A stretch of 6,124 nt of DNA from a bacterium. GTDB taxonomy: Bacteria; Zixibacteria; MSB-5A5; GN15; FEB-12. Within the stretch, counting starts at the first letter, position 1. Each line of letters opens with the position of its first letter. The DNA lies in the NCBI GenBank assembly GCA_030629485.1, contig DAOVOW010000130.1, positions 1 to 6,124 of the forward strand, given 5' to 3'. Below the pieces are notes generated by a model. It was given only the letters and a program-made list of their open reading frames with translations. It was not told the origin of the DNA and made no database searches. Shown here one piece after another: positions 1-4,500 of the stretch. Made by a program: the position numbers and the translations under genes.

Positions 1-143
1 GGACTAAACTATCAACACTGCAAAGCATTAAACAATCAATCGATAAAATCCTAGCATAAGAGTCGATCCTGCTATAGCGGATTGCAGGTAACAGGGCACC
101 GCTAACTCCCCATCTAGCACGCAGCTTAAATTATCAAAGAACA
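1..143. other. Non-coding flank, nothing recognised
   Basis: I see no convincing open reading frame, RNA gene or repeat here. The only structure noticed is a 6-bp inverted repeat, TAGCGG at 75-80 with CCGCTA at 99-104, separated by 18 bases. That is too weak to name. The stretch lies downstream of the minus-strand tRNA and may continue into an intergenic region outside the window. Confidence 0.5.
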
Positions 144-170
144 GAACTGCCCTGACAACAGGGATCGTTC
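130..170 (-). terminator. Likely intrinsic terminator downstream of tRNA-Ala
   Basis: Read on the minus strand, a hairpin starts about 10 nt after the tRNA 3' end. Its outer arms are GAAC/GTTC, a small internal bulge follows, then CCCTG, a TTGT loop and CAGGG. A T-rich stretch (TGTTCTTTGATAATTT) comes next. The perfect inner stem is only 5 bp and the T tract is interrupted, so this is plausible but not strong. Its position fits the end of the tRNA transcript. Confidence 0.45.
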
Positions 171-179
171 AATAATTAA

Positions 180-252
180 TGGAGCAGATGGGGATCGAAC
201 CCACGACCTCCACGTTGCGAACGTGGCGCTCTCCCAACTGAGCTACTGCCCC
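180..252 (-). tRNA. tRNA-Ala (anticodon CGC)
   Basis: The minus strand folds into a complete cloverleaf. The acceptor stem is GGGGCAG/CTGCTCC, the D stem GCTC/GAGC, the anticodon stem CCACG/CGTGG with loop TTCGCAA, and the T arm GTGGG-TTCGATC-CCCAT. The loop gives anticodon CGC, which reads alanine codon GCG. The third acceptor pair is G-U, the classic alanine identity element (G3:U70), which supports the assignment independently of the anticodon. The discriminator base is A (complement of position 180). The 3' CCA is not encoded, because the next bases are TTA, so it must be added by CCA-adding enzyme. I found no clear promoter in the roughly 140 bases between this gene and the upstream coding region. 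Confidence 0.97.
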
Positions 253-272
253 GGACACATCGTGTCTTCTAT

Positions 273-304
273 CCGGAGGGAAGCAGGCAACTATTCCCGT
301 CCGG
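273..304 (-). other. Imperfect hairpin upstream of tRNA-Ala
   Basis: CCGGAGGG (273-280) can pair with CCCGTCCGG (296-304) around a 15-base loop, with one bulged base. There is no T tract on either strand, so it does not look like an intrinsic terminator. It may be a processing or leader structure of the tRNA precursor. A second, smaller perfect dyad, GACAC-ATC-GTGTC at 254-266, lies right next to the tRNA 5' end. No function can be assigned. Confidence 0.25.
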
Positions 305-333
305 AGCGAGCTAACAATAATACAATATGAGCA

Positions 334-365
334 ACCGGCCAAGCGATTTCTCTCAGGCGGCCGAT
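334..365 (-). terminator. Weak possible terminator after the ETF-QO operon
   Basis: On the minus strand, ATCGGCC and GGCCGGT form a 7-bp stem (one G-U pair) around an 18-base loop. It begins about 27 nt beyond the stop codon of the small membrane protein. An AT-rich stretch follows (TGCTCATATTGTATTATTG), but there is no continuous T run and the loop is long. It may end the ETF-QO transcript. Otherwise the transcript may run on into the tRNA. Confidence 0.25.
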
Positions 366-392
366 GGCGCTAACGACATCAAGGTGGAACCG

Positions 393-677
393 CTATGATG
401 AGCGCGGCATCAGAACCATGATCAATCGCACCAGCGCGGTGAGCGCCCAGACCGCTTCAAGAATCACAAACGGCACAGCGCCACCCGCCCAGGCGTACCA
501 GGCAGCAAGTAATGCCCCGACGATGTTCATCGAGAGATACCAGACACTGCGCTCGGAGAGACGGCGCACCAAGTTTAGCCCGAAGGCTATCAGCAGCAGC
601 GCCACGCCGATGGAGCCGATTATTACGGGGGCCATGACGCTACTCTGCCATCCAGCCATAATAGGTTGCGCCACCAT
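393..677 (-). CDS. Small three-helix membrane protein, CBU_0592-like
   Basis: This 94-residue, very hydrophobic protein has three predicted membrane helices at about residues 14-36, 45-63 and 67-90. A short basic, polar loop (VRRLSERS) joins the first two. The pattern of a glycine-rich first helix, N51-I-V-G54-A55 in the second helix and a tryptophan (W77) in the third resembles the CBU_0592 family of small bacterial membrane proteins, whose function is unknown. The chosen ATG shares its A with the TGA stop of the ETF-QO gene (TGATG), so translation is probably coupled. A GTG one codon upstream (680) is possible. An internal ATG at 635 (residue 15) would start right at the first helix and would match the usual length of the family better. 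None of these has a strong ribosome binding site. The stop is TAG. It is a real gene by context and composition. The family name is from memory and moderately sure. Confidence 0.72.
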   Translation of the reverse strand: MVAQPIMAGWQSSVMAPVIIGSIGVALLLIAFGLNLVRRLSERSVWYLSMNIVGALLAAWYAWAGGAVPFVILEAVWALTALVRLIMVLMPRSS

Positions 678-2353
678 CACATATTCTCATAGTTGGGTCC
701 TTCGCCGCCCTGGGGTACAACCCAACGGATAACCTGGTATGGGTCGGCGATGTCGCACGTTTTGCAGTGCACGCAGTTCGACGGTGTCAGTTGAAGCATA
801 GTCTTCCCCTCGCGGTCGGGATCGTCTACCATTTCATATACCTGCGCCGGGCAAAAATGCTGACAGGGGTTGCCGTATTCCTCGGTGCAGCGATTATTGC
901 AGATGTCGTAGTCGGAGATTACAAGGTGCGCCGGCTGTTCCTCTTCGTGCTGGGTGCCGGATTTGTAGACGTCGGTCAGCTTGTCGAAGGTGTACTCGTT
1001 ATCGAACTTGACCGATATCTTCTCCGGCTCCCGCCCGGCCTGCCGACCGTATTCGTCGAGTTTGCATATATGCTCATGGTCGGGCTTGACGGCGCGACGT
1101 TCAAACAGCCCCCTGCCGCCGGTAATCATTTGCATGGCGCCATGAAACAAACCCGAGAACAGCCCGCCCTTGAACCCGGCGTGGAAGTTGCGTGTTCGAT
1201 AGAGTTCTTCCCGCGCCCAACTCTTGTCAAAACGTTCCTGGTAGCCACGTAGAGCATCGACAGAGAAATCGTCCTTCTTGAGACAATCGACAATCGTCTC
1301 GGCCGCCATGATGCCGGACTTGATGGCCAGATGAATCCCCTTCAGCTTCTGCGGATTCAGCATCCCGGCCGAGTCGCCGCACAGCAGCAGTCCGTCGTGG
1401 TACAGTTTGGGTATGGAAAAGTAACCGTTATCCGGCATAGTCTTGGCGCCGTAGTGGAGCATGGTGCCGCCCTCGAGAATCTTGCGAACCAATGGCTGCG
1501 TCTTGTAGCGTTGGAACTTCATGTGGGGATCATTGGTGGGATCGGGCGAATTGAGCCCGACCGCGTAGCCGACCGAAACCATGGTGTCGCTCATGGCATA
1601 GATCCATCCACCGCCGTACTCGCTTGATGGTTGCGGCCAGCCAATGGTATGATAGACCTGCCCGACTTTGATGCGACCCGCGGGGACTTCCCAGACTTCC
1701 TTAACGCCGGTGAGATATACTTGAGGGAGCCGGCCGGCGGTAAGTTCCGGAATTCTCTCAAAGGCATGCCGGGTCAGTGAACCGTGGACACCTTCGCACA
1801 GAATAGTAACCTTCGCCTCGATAATCGAACCTGGTTCGAAGTTGGAACGCTGGTTACCCTCCTTGTCCAAACCCATATCGACTGTCTGCACGCCGGTGAC
1901 TTTGCCGTCGTTGACGATCAACTCATACCCGGCCAGTCCGGCGAAGATATCGATACCGGCCGCTTCTACCTGCTCACCCAACCAGGCAGTGAATTTGTTG
2001 AGAGAAACGATGTAGTTGCCGTGGTTGTTGACAGCCGATGGCATAAACGGGAACTTAAGCGTGGCTTCCTGTCCGAGGTAGTACAGGGCGTCGCTGGTGA
2101 CTGGTGACTCCAGCGGCGCCCCCTTGTCGACAAAGTCGGGAATTAGTTCGGCGATTCCGCGGGGATCCATCACGGCTCCCGACAACGAATGGGCGCCGAC
2201 GTGAGAACCTTTCTCCATAAGGAGAATCTCCGGCATTTCGAGGCTCTCATCGGCAGCCACCAGTTCGGCCAGCTTGTAGGCCACAGCGAGACCAGCCGGC
2301 CCGCCCCCGACTATCAGAATATCAGTAGGAAGAACTTCGCGTTCTATTGTCAT
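677..2353 (-). CDS. Electron transfer flavoprotein:quinone oxidoreductase (ETF-QO)
   Basis: This 558-residue enzyme of bacterial ETF-QO length takes electrons from reduced electron transfer flavoprotein and passes them to membrane quinone. It links acyl-CoA and related dehydrogenases to respiration. The N-terminal FAD-binding Rossmann motif is at residues 11-21 (ILIVGGGPAG), followed by the family motif GAHSLSGA at 53-60. A second FAD contact, GDSAG, is at 326-330, with KGIHLAIKSG at 338-347. The RN...F..G segment at about 388-416 matches the membrane and quinone-contact region of the family. The C-terminal 4Fe-4S domain has ligands Cys501 (CPAQVYE), Cys527, Cys530 and Cys533 (CVHCKTCDI), then the typical WVVPQGGEGPNY ending. 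Three more cysteines (485, 489, 497) precede it. The ATG start has a good AAGGA seven bases or so upstream. The stop overlaps the start of the small membrane protein. The etfA and etfB genes are not in the window. Confidence 0.97.
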   Translation of the reverse strand: MTIEREVLPTDILIVGGGPAGLAVAYKLAELVAADESLEMPEILLMEKGSHVGAHSLSGAVMDPRGIAELIPDFVDKGAPLESPVTSDALYYLGQEATLKFPFMPSAVNNHGNYIVSLNKFTAWLGEQVEAAGIDIFAGLAGYELIVNDGKVTGVQTVDMGLDKEGNQRSNFEPGSIIEAKVTILCEGVHGSLTRHAFERIPELTAGRLPQVYLTGVKEVWEVPAGRIKVGQVYHTIGWPQPSSEYGGGWIYAMSDTMVSVGYAVGLNSPDPTNDPHMKFQRYKTQPLVRKILEGGTMLHYGAKTMPDNGYFSIPKLYHDGLLLCGDSAGMLNPQKLKGIHLAIKSGIMAAETIVDCLKKDDFSVDALRGYQERFDKSWAREELYRTRNFHAGFKGGLFSGLFHGAMQMITGGRGLFERRAVKPDHEHICKLDEYGRQAGREPEKISVKFDNEYTFDKLTDVYKSGTQHEEEQPAHLVISDYDICNNRCTEEYGNPCQHFCPAQVYEMVDDPDREGKTMLQLTPSNCVHCKTCDIADPYQVIRWVVPQGGEGPNYENM

Positions 2354-2366
2354 GGTGATTTCCTTT
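2347..2366 (-). promoter_or_regulatory. Ribosome binding site and start of ETF-QO
   Basis: On the minus strand the sequence AAAGGAAATCACCATG places an AAGGA Shine-Dalgarno core about seven bases before the ATG whose first base is position 2353. It agrees with the first residues needed for the FAD motif and fixes the start of the protein. Confidence 0.75.
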
Positions 2367-2392
2367 GTGATTCGATCGGCTTCATGGTCTCA

Positions 2393-2420
2393 AATATAGC
2401 CAACGGGAAAGGAAGCGCAA
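2393..2420 (-). promoter_or_regulatory. Possible sigma70-type promoter for ETF-QO
   Basis: On the minus strand, TTGCGC (2420-2415) lies 16 bases before TATATT (2398-2393). This would start transcription near 2386, about 33 nt before the ATG. The -10 box is good (5 of 6) and the -35 box is weak (3 of 6). It is the best candidate in the 2354-2592 gap. Its location downstream of the ArsC-like gene's terminator suggests that ETF-QO is transcribed on its own. Confidence 0.35.
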
Positions 2421-2588
2421 TATTGAAGCGCCGGGACCACGTTTGACTACAGGCGGTGGCTGGGTGGCAAAATGCCAAGCCGGTCAAGCGAGAGATTATG
2501 GTAGGAGAAACGAAGCAGCGAAAAGACCCTCGGGGGCATTGGTCGATCCAACAGCCACGGCCCGAACGCAATCTTGCAGCGGGAAGGG

Positions 2589-2610
2589 AAAACTGGTCAG
2601 GAACGACCAG
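2589..2610 (-). terminator. Intrinsic terminator overlapping the stop of the ArsC-like gene
   Basis: On the minus strand, CTGGTC and GACCAG form a perfect 6-bp stem, extendable by one G-U pair, around a GTTCCT loop. TTTT then CCCTTCCC follow directly. The TGA stop codon of the ArsC-like gene (2599-2597) spans the loop-stem junction, so the last codons of the gene (GGT CGT TCC) form part of the hairpin. The T tract is short, but the geometry fits an intrinsic terminator and the site is exactly where one is expected. Confidence 0.6.
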
Positions 2611-3034
2611 CGTGAGCCTTCTTGTTACGGTGGTTTCTCGGCTGTGGCGGATCAACGGCCGCTGCATCGCCGTTGTCGCTGATCTGGAGCATTTCGGCGA
2701 TCTTGCGTTGATCGCAACCGACGATCAGCAGTCGACCAGCCTTCACGATCGGCCGACGAATCAAGGTGTGGTCAGCAGCCATCAATTTGATGATTTCGTT
2801 CCGCGGCGGCAGCGACTCGTCTAGTTTATGTTTGCCAAGACTGGGGGCCGATGTATTGAGGAAGTGACCGATCCGATGTTGCCCGATAAGGATGTTCAAC
2901 TCGTACTCCGTCAAGGGCTGCTCGGACATATCGCGAATCTGCAGAATAACCCCGGCATCTTCTATAAACTTTCTCGTTTCGATACACGCTTCGTCACTCC
3001 CGTAGCTCATGAAAATTACTAGCTTCGAAGCCAT
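2597..3034 (-). CDS. ArsC/Spx-family thioredoxin-fold protein
   Basis: This 145-residue protein resembles the ArsC/Spx family (thioredoxin fold, PF03960-like). It opens with a beta strand (KLVIFMS) and a Cys17-I-E-T-R21 motif that aligns with the CxxSR motif of arsenate reductase. Near residues 90-96 it has TLIRRPI, matching the LIKRPI segment with its cis-proline, then RLLIVGC and a final helix. Differences are clear. The His-Asn-Pro normally found just before the catalytic cysteine is missing, Ser is replaced by Thr, the second cysteine of Spx is absent, and Cys107 sits where many relatives have Phe. Arsenate reduction is therefore doubtful, and a redox or regulatory role is equally possible. 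Residues 119-145 form a polar, basic, proline-containing tail. The start is fixed by a strong AGGAGG four bases before the ATG. The frame stays open upstream to 3184, but that part lacks family features. It stands alone between its own promoter and terminator. Confidence 0.82.
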   Translation of the reverse strand: MASKLVIFMSYGSDEACIETRKFIEDAGVILQIRDMSEQPLTEYELNILIGQHRIGHFLNTSAPSLGKHKLDESLPPRNEIIKLMAADHTLIRRPIVKAGRLLIVGCDQRKIAEMLQISDNGDAAAVDPPQPRNHRNKKAHAGRS

Positions 3035-3047
3035 ATTACCTCCTGCA
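3032..3047 (-). promoter_or_regulatory. Strong Shine-Dalgarno fixing the start of the ArsC-like gene
   Basis: The minus strand reads GCAGGAGGTAATATG, a near-perfect Shine-Dalgarno (AGGAGG) four bases before ATG. It supports the start at 3034 rather than the upstream in-frame start at 3184. Confidence 0.85.
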
Positions 3048-3181
3048 CGTCCTTTTGTTTCGTCGCACCACCCAAGCGGCGTCGACCTGTTATTATGAAA
3101 CCCCTGTTCACGCCGGCCAAATTCTGTTATCGAAATTCCCCTTGGTAGCCAGCGGATTCCGGCCAAGAGTATGGACCCTGT

Positions 3182-3199
3182 CAAGATCCAGCGATCTTG
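3182..3199 (-). promoter_or_regulatory. Perfect 7-bp stem-loop at the predicted 5' end of the ArsC-like mRNA
   Basis: CAAGATC and GATCTTG form a perfect 7-bp inverted repeat with a 4-base loop. The predicted transcription start from the promoter at 3207-3236 is about 3200, so this would be the first element of the transcript. It could stabilise the mRNA 5' end, or in DNA form it could be an operator just downstream of the start site. There is no T tract, so it is not an obvious attenuator. Confidence 0.4.
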
Positions 3200-3206
3200 G
3201 GATACA

Positions 3207-3236
3207 ATTAAAACACGTTCTTATAGTATTTGTCAA
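3207..3236 (-). promoter_or_regulatory. Sigma70-type promoter for the ArsC-like gene
   Basis: On the minus strand a consensus -35 box TTGACA (3236-3231) is followed after 18 bases by TTTAAT (3212-3207), 5 of 6 to the -10 consensus. Transcription would begin near 3200, giving a leader of about 165 nt before the ATG at 3034. This is the best promoter match in the window. Confidence 0.6.
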
Positions 3237-3292
3237 CACTTTTTGTAGCTTTTTCCAACTAAAGAGTATGTACGCGATCCGCAAGATACACA

Positions 3293-3306
3293 TTGACCTT
3301 AGTCAA
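3293..3306. promoter_or_regulatory. CRP/FNR-like dyad TTGAC-N4-GTCAA
   Basis: The sequence TTGACCTTAGTCAA is a perfect inverted repeat of five bases around four. It has the layout of CRP/FNR-family operators (compare TTGAT-N4-ATCAA for FNR). Its centre is about 100 bp upstream of the predicted start of the ArsC-like transcript. That is rather far, but still within the range of upstream activator sites. It also overlaps a possible plus-strand -35 (TTGACC, with TATGGT 17 bases on) for which no gene is seen. The operator call is inference from shape only. Confidence 0.3.
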
Positions 3307-3564
3307 GCTGATTCGTATGGTCGAACCATTATAACGTCTGCACTACAATAGATGATACCTTGAGCGACCGATATACGCTCTCGAAATGGCCACCCCTGAT
3401 CGACCAGTCGTCTGTTTGATTGAACCTTGTTACCATTATCGGAAATCTTTCAGACGGCTTTAATCTATGACGTGCCCATCTATTGAACGTCTCAACAGTC
3501 TGTTTTGTTTCAACATTTGCAGGATCTTTGCGTCGCCTTTCGTAGAATCGTCCCACAGAGACGG

Positions 3565-4182
3565 CTACAGACGGACAGCTAAGCTCACTCCGTCCCTGAT
3601 CGGCAGGATCGTAGTAAAGAAGCGGCTGTCCTGGTACAAACGTTGCGTGAATTCCTTGATCGCCTTAGTGGTTCCATCCGGATTCTTGTCGCAGACCCGG
3701 CCGGACCAGATCAGATTATCTGTAATAAACAAGCCGGTCTTTTTCAGTCGAGCCGCCACAGCATCGATGGTCTCAGGGTAACCGTCTTTGTCGATGTCAT
3801 TGAAGACAATGTCGAACAGCCCATCGGTTTTCTTCAGAATCTTCAAAGCATCACCAACCCTGAACTCAATCTGACTCTCCAAGCCGGCTCTCTTGAAGTA
3901 GTCAAAGGCACGTCGTTTGTTTCGTTTGTCCAAATCGATCATGAGAATACTGCCGCGGGAACGCATCGCCAGCGAAAACCAAAAGGCACTGTATCCAAAG
4001 CCAGAGCCCAACTCACATATTCTTTTGGCTTTGATGGTTATCGCCATCTGGTACAGAAACCTCCCCACCAACGGCCCTACAATCGGGAAACCGTGCTCGG
4101 CGGCGTACTCTTCCATCTCACGAAGGACAGGGGGACGCTCCGGGGTCACTGCTTCCAGGTACTGATGGATTTTGCGAAACAC
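3565..4182 (-). CDS. SAM-dependent O-methyltransferase (COMT-like family)
   Basis: This 205-residue protein matches the cation-dependent O-methyltransferase family (COG4122, PF01596-like) in length and motif order. The SAM-binding motif is ELGSGFGYS at residues 57-65, the acidic residue after strand 2 is D83 (MIDLD), and GDAL is at 110-113. The metal site is D129 in NDIDKDGYPE together with D155 and N156 in ITDNLIWSG. The family's typical ending, LPIRDGVSLAVR, is at 193-204. It would transfer a methyl group from SAM to a hydroxyl of a small, often catechol-like, substrate in the cytoplasm. The true substrate cannot be read from the sequence. The start is GTG, and an in-frame TAG two codons upstream rules out a longer protein. 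A GGGAGA lies about 12 bases before it, slightly far. It is divergent from the lipoprotein gene and has no minus-strand partner close by. Confidence 0.93.
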   Translation of the reverse strand: MFRKIHQYLEAVTPERPPVLREMEEYAAEHGFPIVGPLVGRFLYQMAITIKAKRICELGSGFGYSAFWFSLAMRSRGSILMIDLDKRNKRRAFDYFKRAGLESQIEFRVGDALKILKKTDGLFDIVFNDIDKDGYPETIDAVAARLKKTGLFITDNLIWSGRVCDKNPDGTTKAIKEFTQRLYQDSRFFTTILPIRDGVSLAVRL

Positions 4183-4426
4183 GGTCTACTTATATCTCCC
4201 TGCTTCTTAACCAACCGAGGCTCATCCGAGAACCGGTCGAGCCGAAAGGCGCCATCCTGGACAGATTCCAGAATCGTGTCGCAACAATCTCACAAATGAT
4301 CGCCGGAAAATTCGCCCGAAGGATGAAACTCCATGGACGGCCGGTCAAAGATTGATCTGAATATACGCGGTGTCCGCAAACATGCAACCGAATTCTCGAT
4401 AAAACCGACGGAATGTCACAGAATAC

Positions 4427-4440
4427 TTGCCGACCGGCAA
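4427..4440. promoter_or_regulatory. 14-bp inverted repeat TTGCCG-AC-CGGCAA, candidate operator
   Basis: This is a perfect 6-bp inverted repeat with a 2-base centre. Its left arm coincides with the likely -35 box of the lipoprotein promoter, a common place for a repressor operator. No regulator gene is in the window, so the binding protein is unknown. The same DNA, transcribed, would give only a strained hairpin with a 2-base loop, so a DNA-binding role is more likely than an RNA one. Confidence 0.4.
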
Positions 4441-4455
4441 CCCATATAATAGTAT
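4427..4455 (+). promoter_or_regulatory. Promoter of the transglutaminase-like lipoprotein gene
   Basis: TTGCCG (4427-4432) is followed after 17 bases by TAGTAT (4450-4455). An even better -10 match, TATAAT at 4445-4450, overlaps it but lacks a good -35 at the right distance. Either would start transcription at about 4457-4462. That gives a leader of roughly 36-41 nt containing the AAGGA ribosome binding site before ATG 4498, and it argues against the ATG at 4462, which would be leaderless. Confidence 0.5.
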
Positions 4456-4485
4456 ACCCACATGAATCAAGCATTTATAACAAAA

Positions 4486-4500
4486 CTAAGGATTGCCATG
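4486..4500 (+). promoter_or_regulatory. Ribosome binding site deciding the lipoprotein start
   Basis: CTAAGGATTGCCATG places AAGGA five bases before the ATG at 4498. The upstream in-frame ATG at 4462 is preceded by TATACCCAC, with no purine-rich site. The 4498 start also yields a standard Lys-containing n-region for the signal peptide. Confidence 0.7.

Larger units (their letters stand above)
3035..3564. other. Intergenic region of about 530 bases with promoter and small dyads
   Basis: I see no convincing gene between the ArsC-like and O-methyltransferase genes. The short frames present have no domain features or ribosome binding sites. What it holds is a promoter at 3207-3236, a leader of about 165 nt before the ArsC-like start, and several short inverted repeats. 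These are at 3182-3199, 3141-3167 (CTTGG/CCAAG), 3293-3306, 3317-3329 (ATGGT-CGA-ACCAT) and 3362-3380 (GAGCG/CGCTC). The half nearer the methyltransferase is AT-richer. No clear terminator follows the methyltransferase stop codon. Confidence 0.6.
4183..4497. other. Divergent intergenic region between methyltransferase and lipoprotein
   Basis: These roughly 315 bases separate two divergently transcribed genes. They contain the lipoprotein's promoter and dyad near 4427-4455 and a weaker minus-strand promoter candidate for the methyltransferase. In the latter, TTGCAT (4387-4382) is followed after 16 bases by TATATT (4365-4360), with a small GCGG-TGT-CCGC dyad (4367-4377) between them. A minus-strand frame spans most of the region but has no recognisable features, and I treat it as chance. 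Confidence 0.5.

Noticed and set aside
364..732. Plus-strand open frame of 122 codons
   Set aside because: It runs antisense to the small membrane protein. The minus-strand frame has three clean membrane helices and coupling to ETF-QO, while this one has an unstructured, low-complexity look.
767..2107. Long plus-strand open frames at 767-1252, 1331-1627 and 1784-2107
   Set aside because: They lie wholly antisense to the ETF-QO gene, whose protein motifs are unmistakable. Their translations show no domain features and they lack ribosome binding sites.
2413..2431. Short direct repeat AAGCGC with 13-base period upstream of ETF-QO
   Set aside because: Two six-base copies are easily expected by chance, and there is no third copy or other support for an operator.
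2350..2824. Overlapping frames on both strands across the gap between ETF-QO and the ArsC-like gene
   Set aside because: They cover the terminator and promoter elements and part of the ArsC-like gene in other frames, have no recognisable features, and disagree with the clear gene starts on either side.
3035..3184. N-terminal extension of the ArsC-like protein to an in-frame start at 3184
   Set aside because: The thioredoxin-fold similarity begins at the 3034 start, which has a near-perfect Shine-Dalgarno. The extra 50 residues show no family features.
3293..3321. Plus-strand promoter (TTGACC, 17 bases, TATGGT) that might drive a small RNA
   Set aside because: There is no gene or clear terminator downstream on the plus strand before the antisense methyltransferase. 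The -10 match is only partial, so a small RNA cannot be supported.
3329..3556. Minus-strand frame of 75 codons downstream of the methyltransferase
   Set aside because: It has charged, featureless sequence without a ribosome binding site or recognisable motif. It is likely chance in a gap.
3643..4299. Plus-strand frame of 218 codons antisense to the methyltransferase
   Set aside because: The minus-strand gene has all motifs of its family in order, and the plus-strand translation has none.
4190..4474. Minus-strand frame of 94 codons in the divergent intergenic region
   Set aside because: It has no recognisable motif, and it overlaps the promoter and dyad of the lipoprotein gene.
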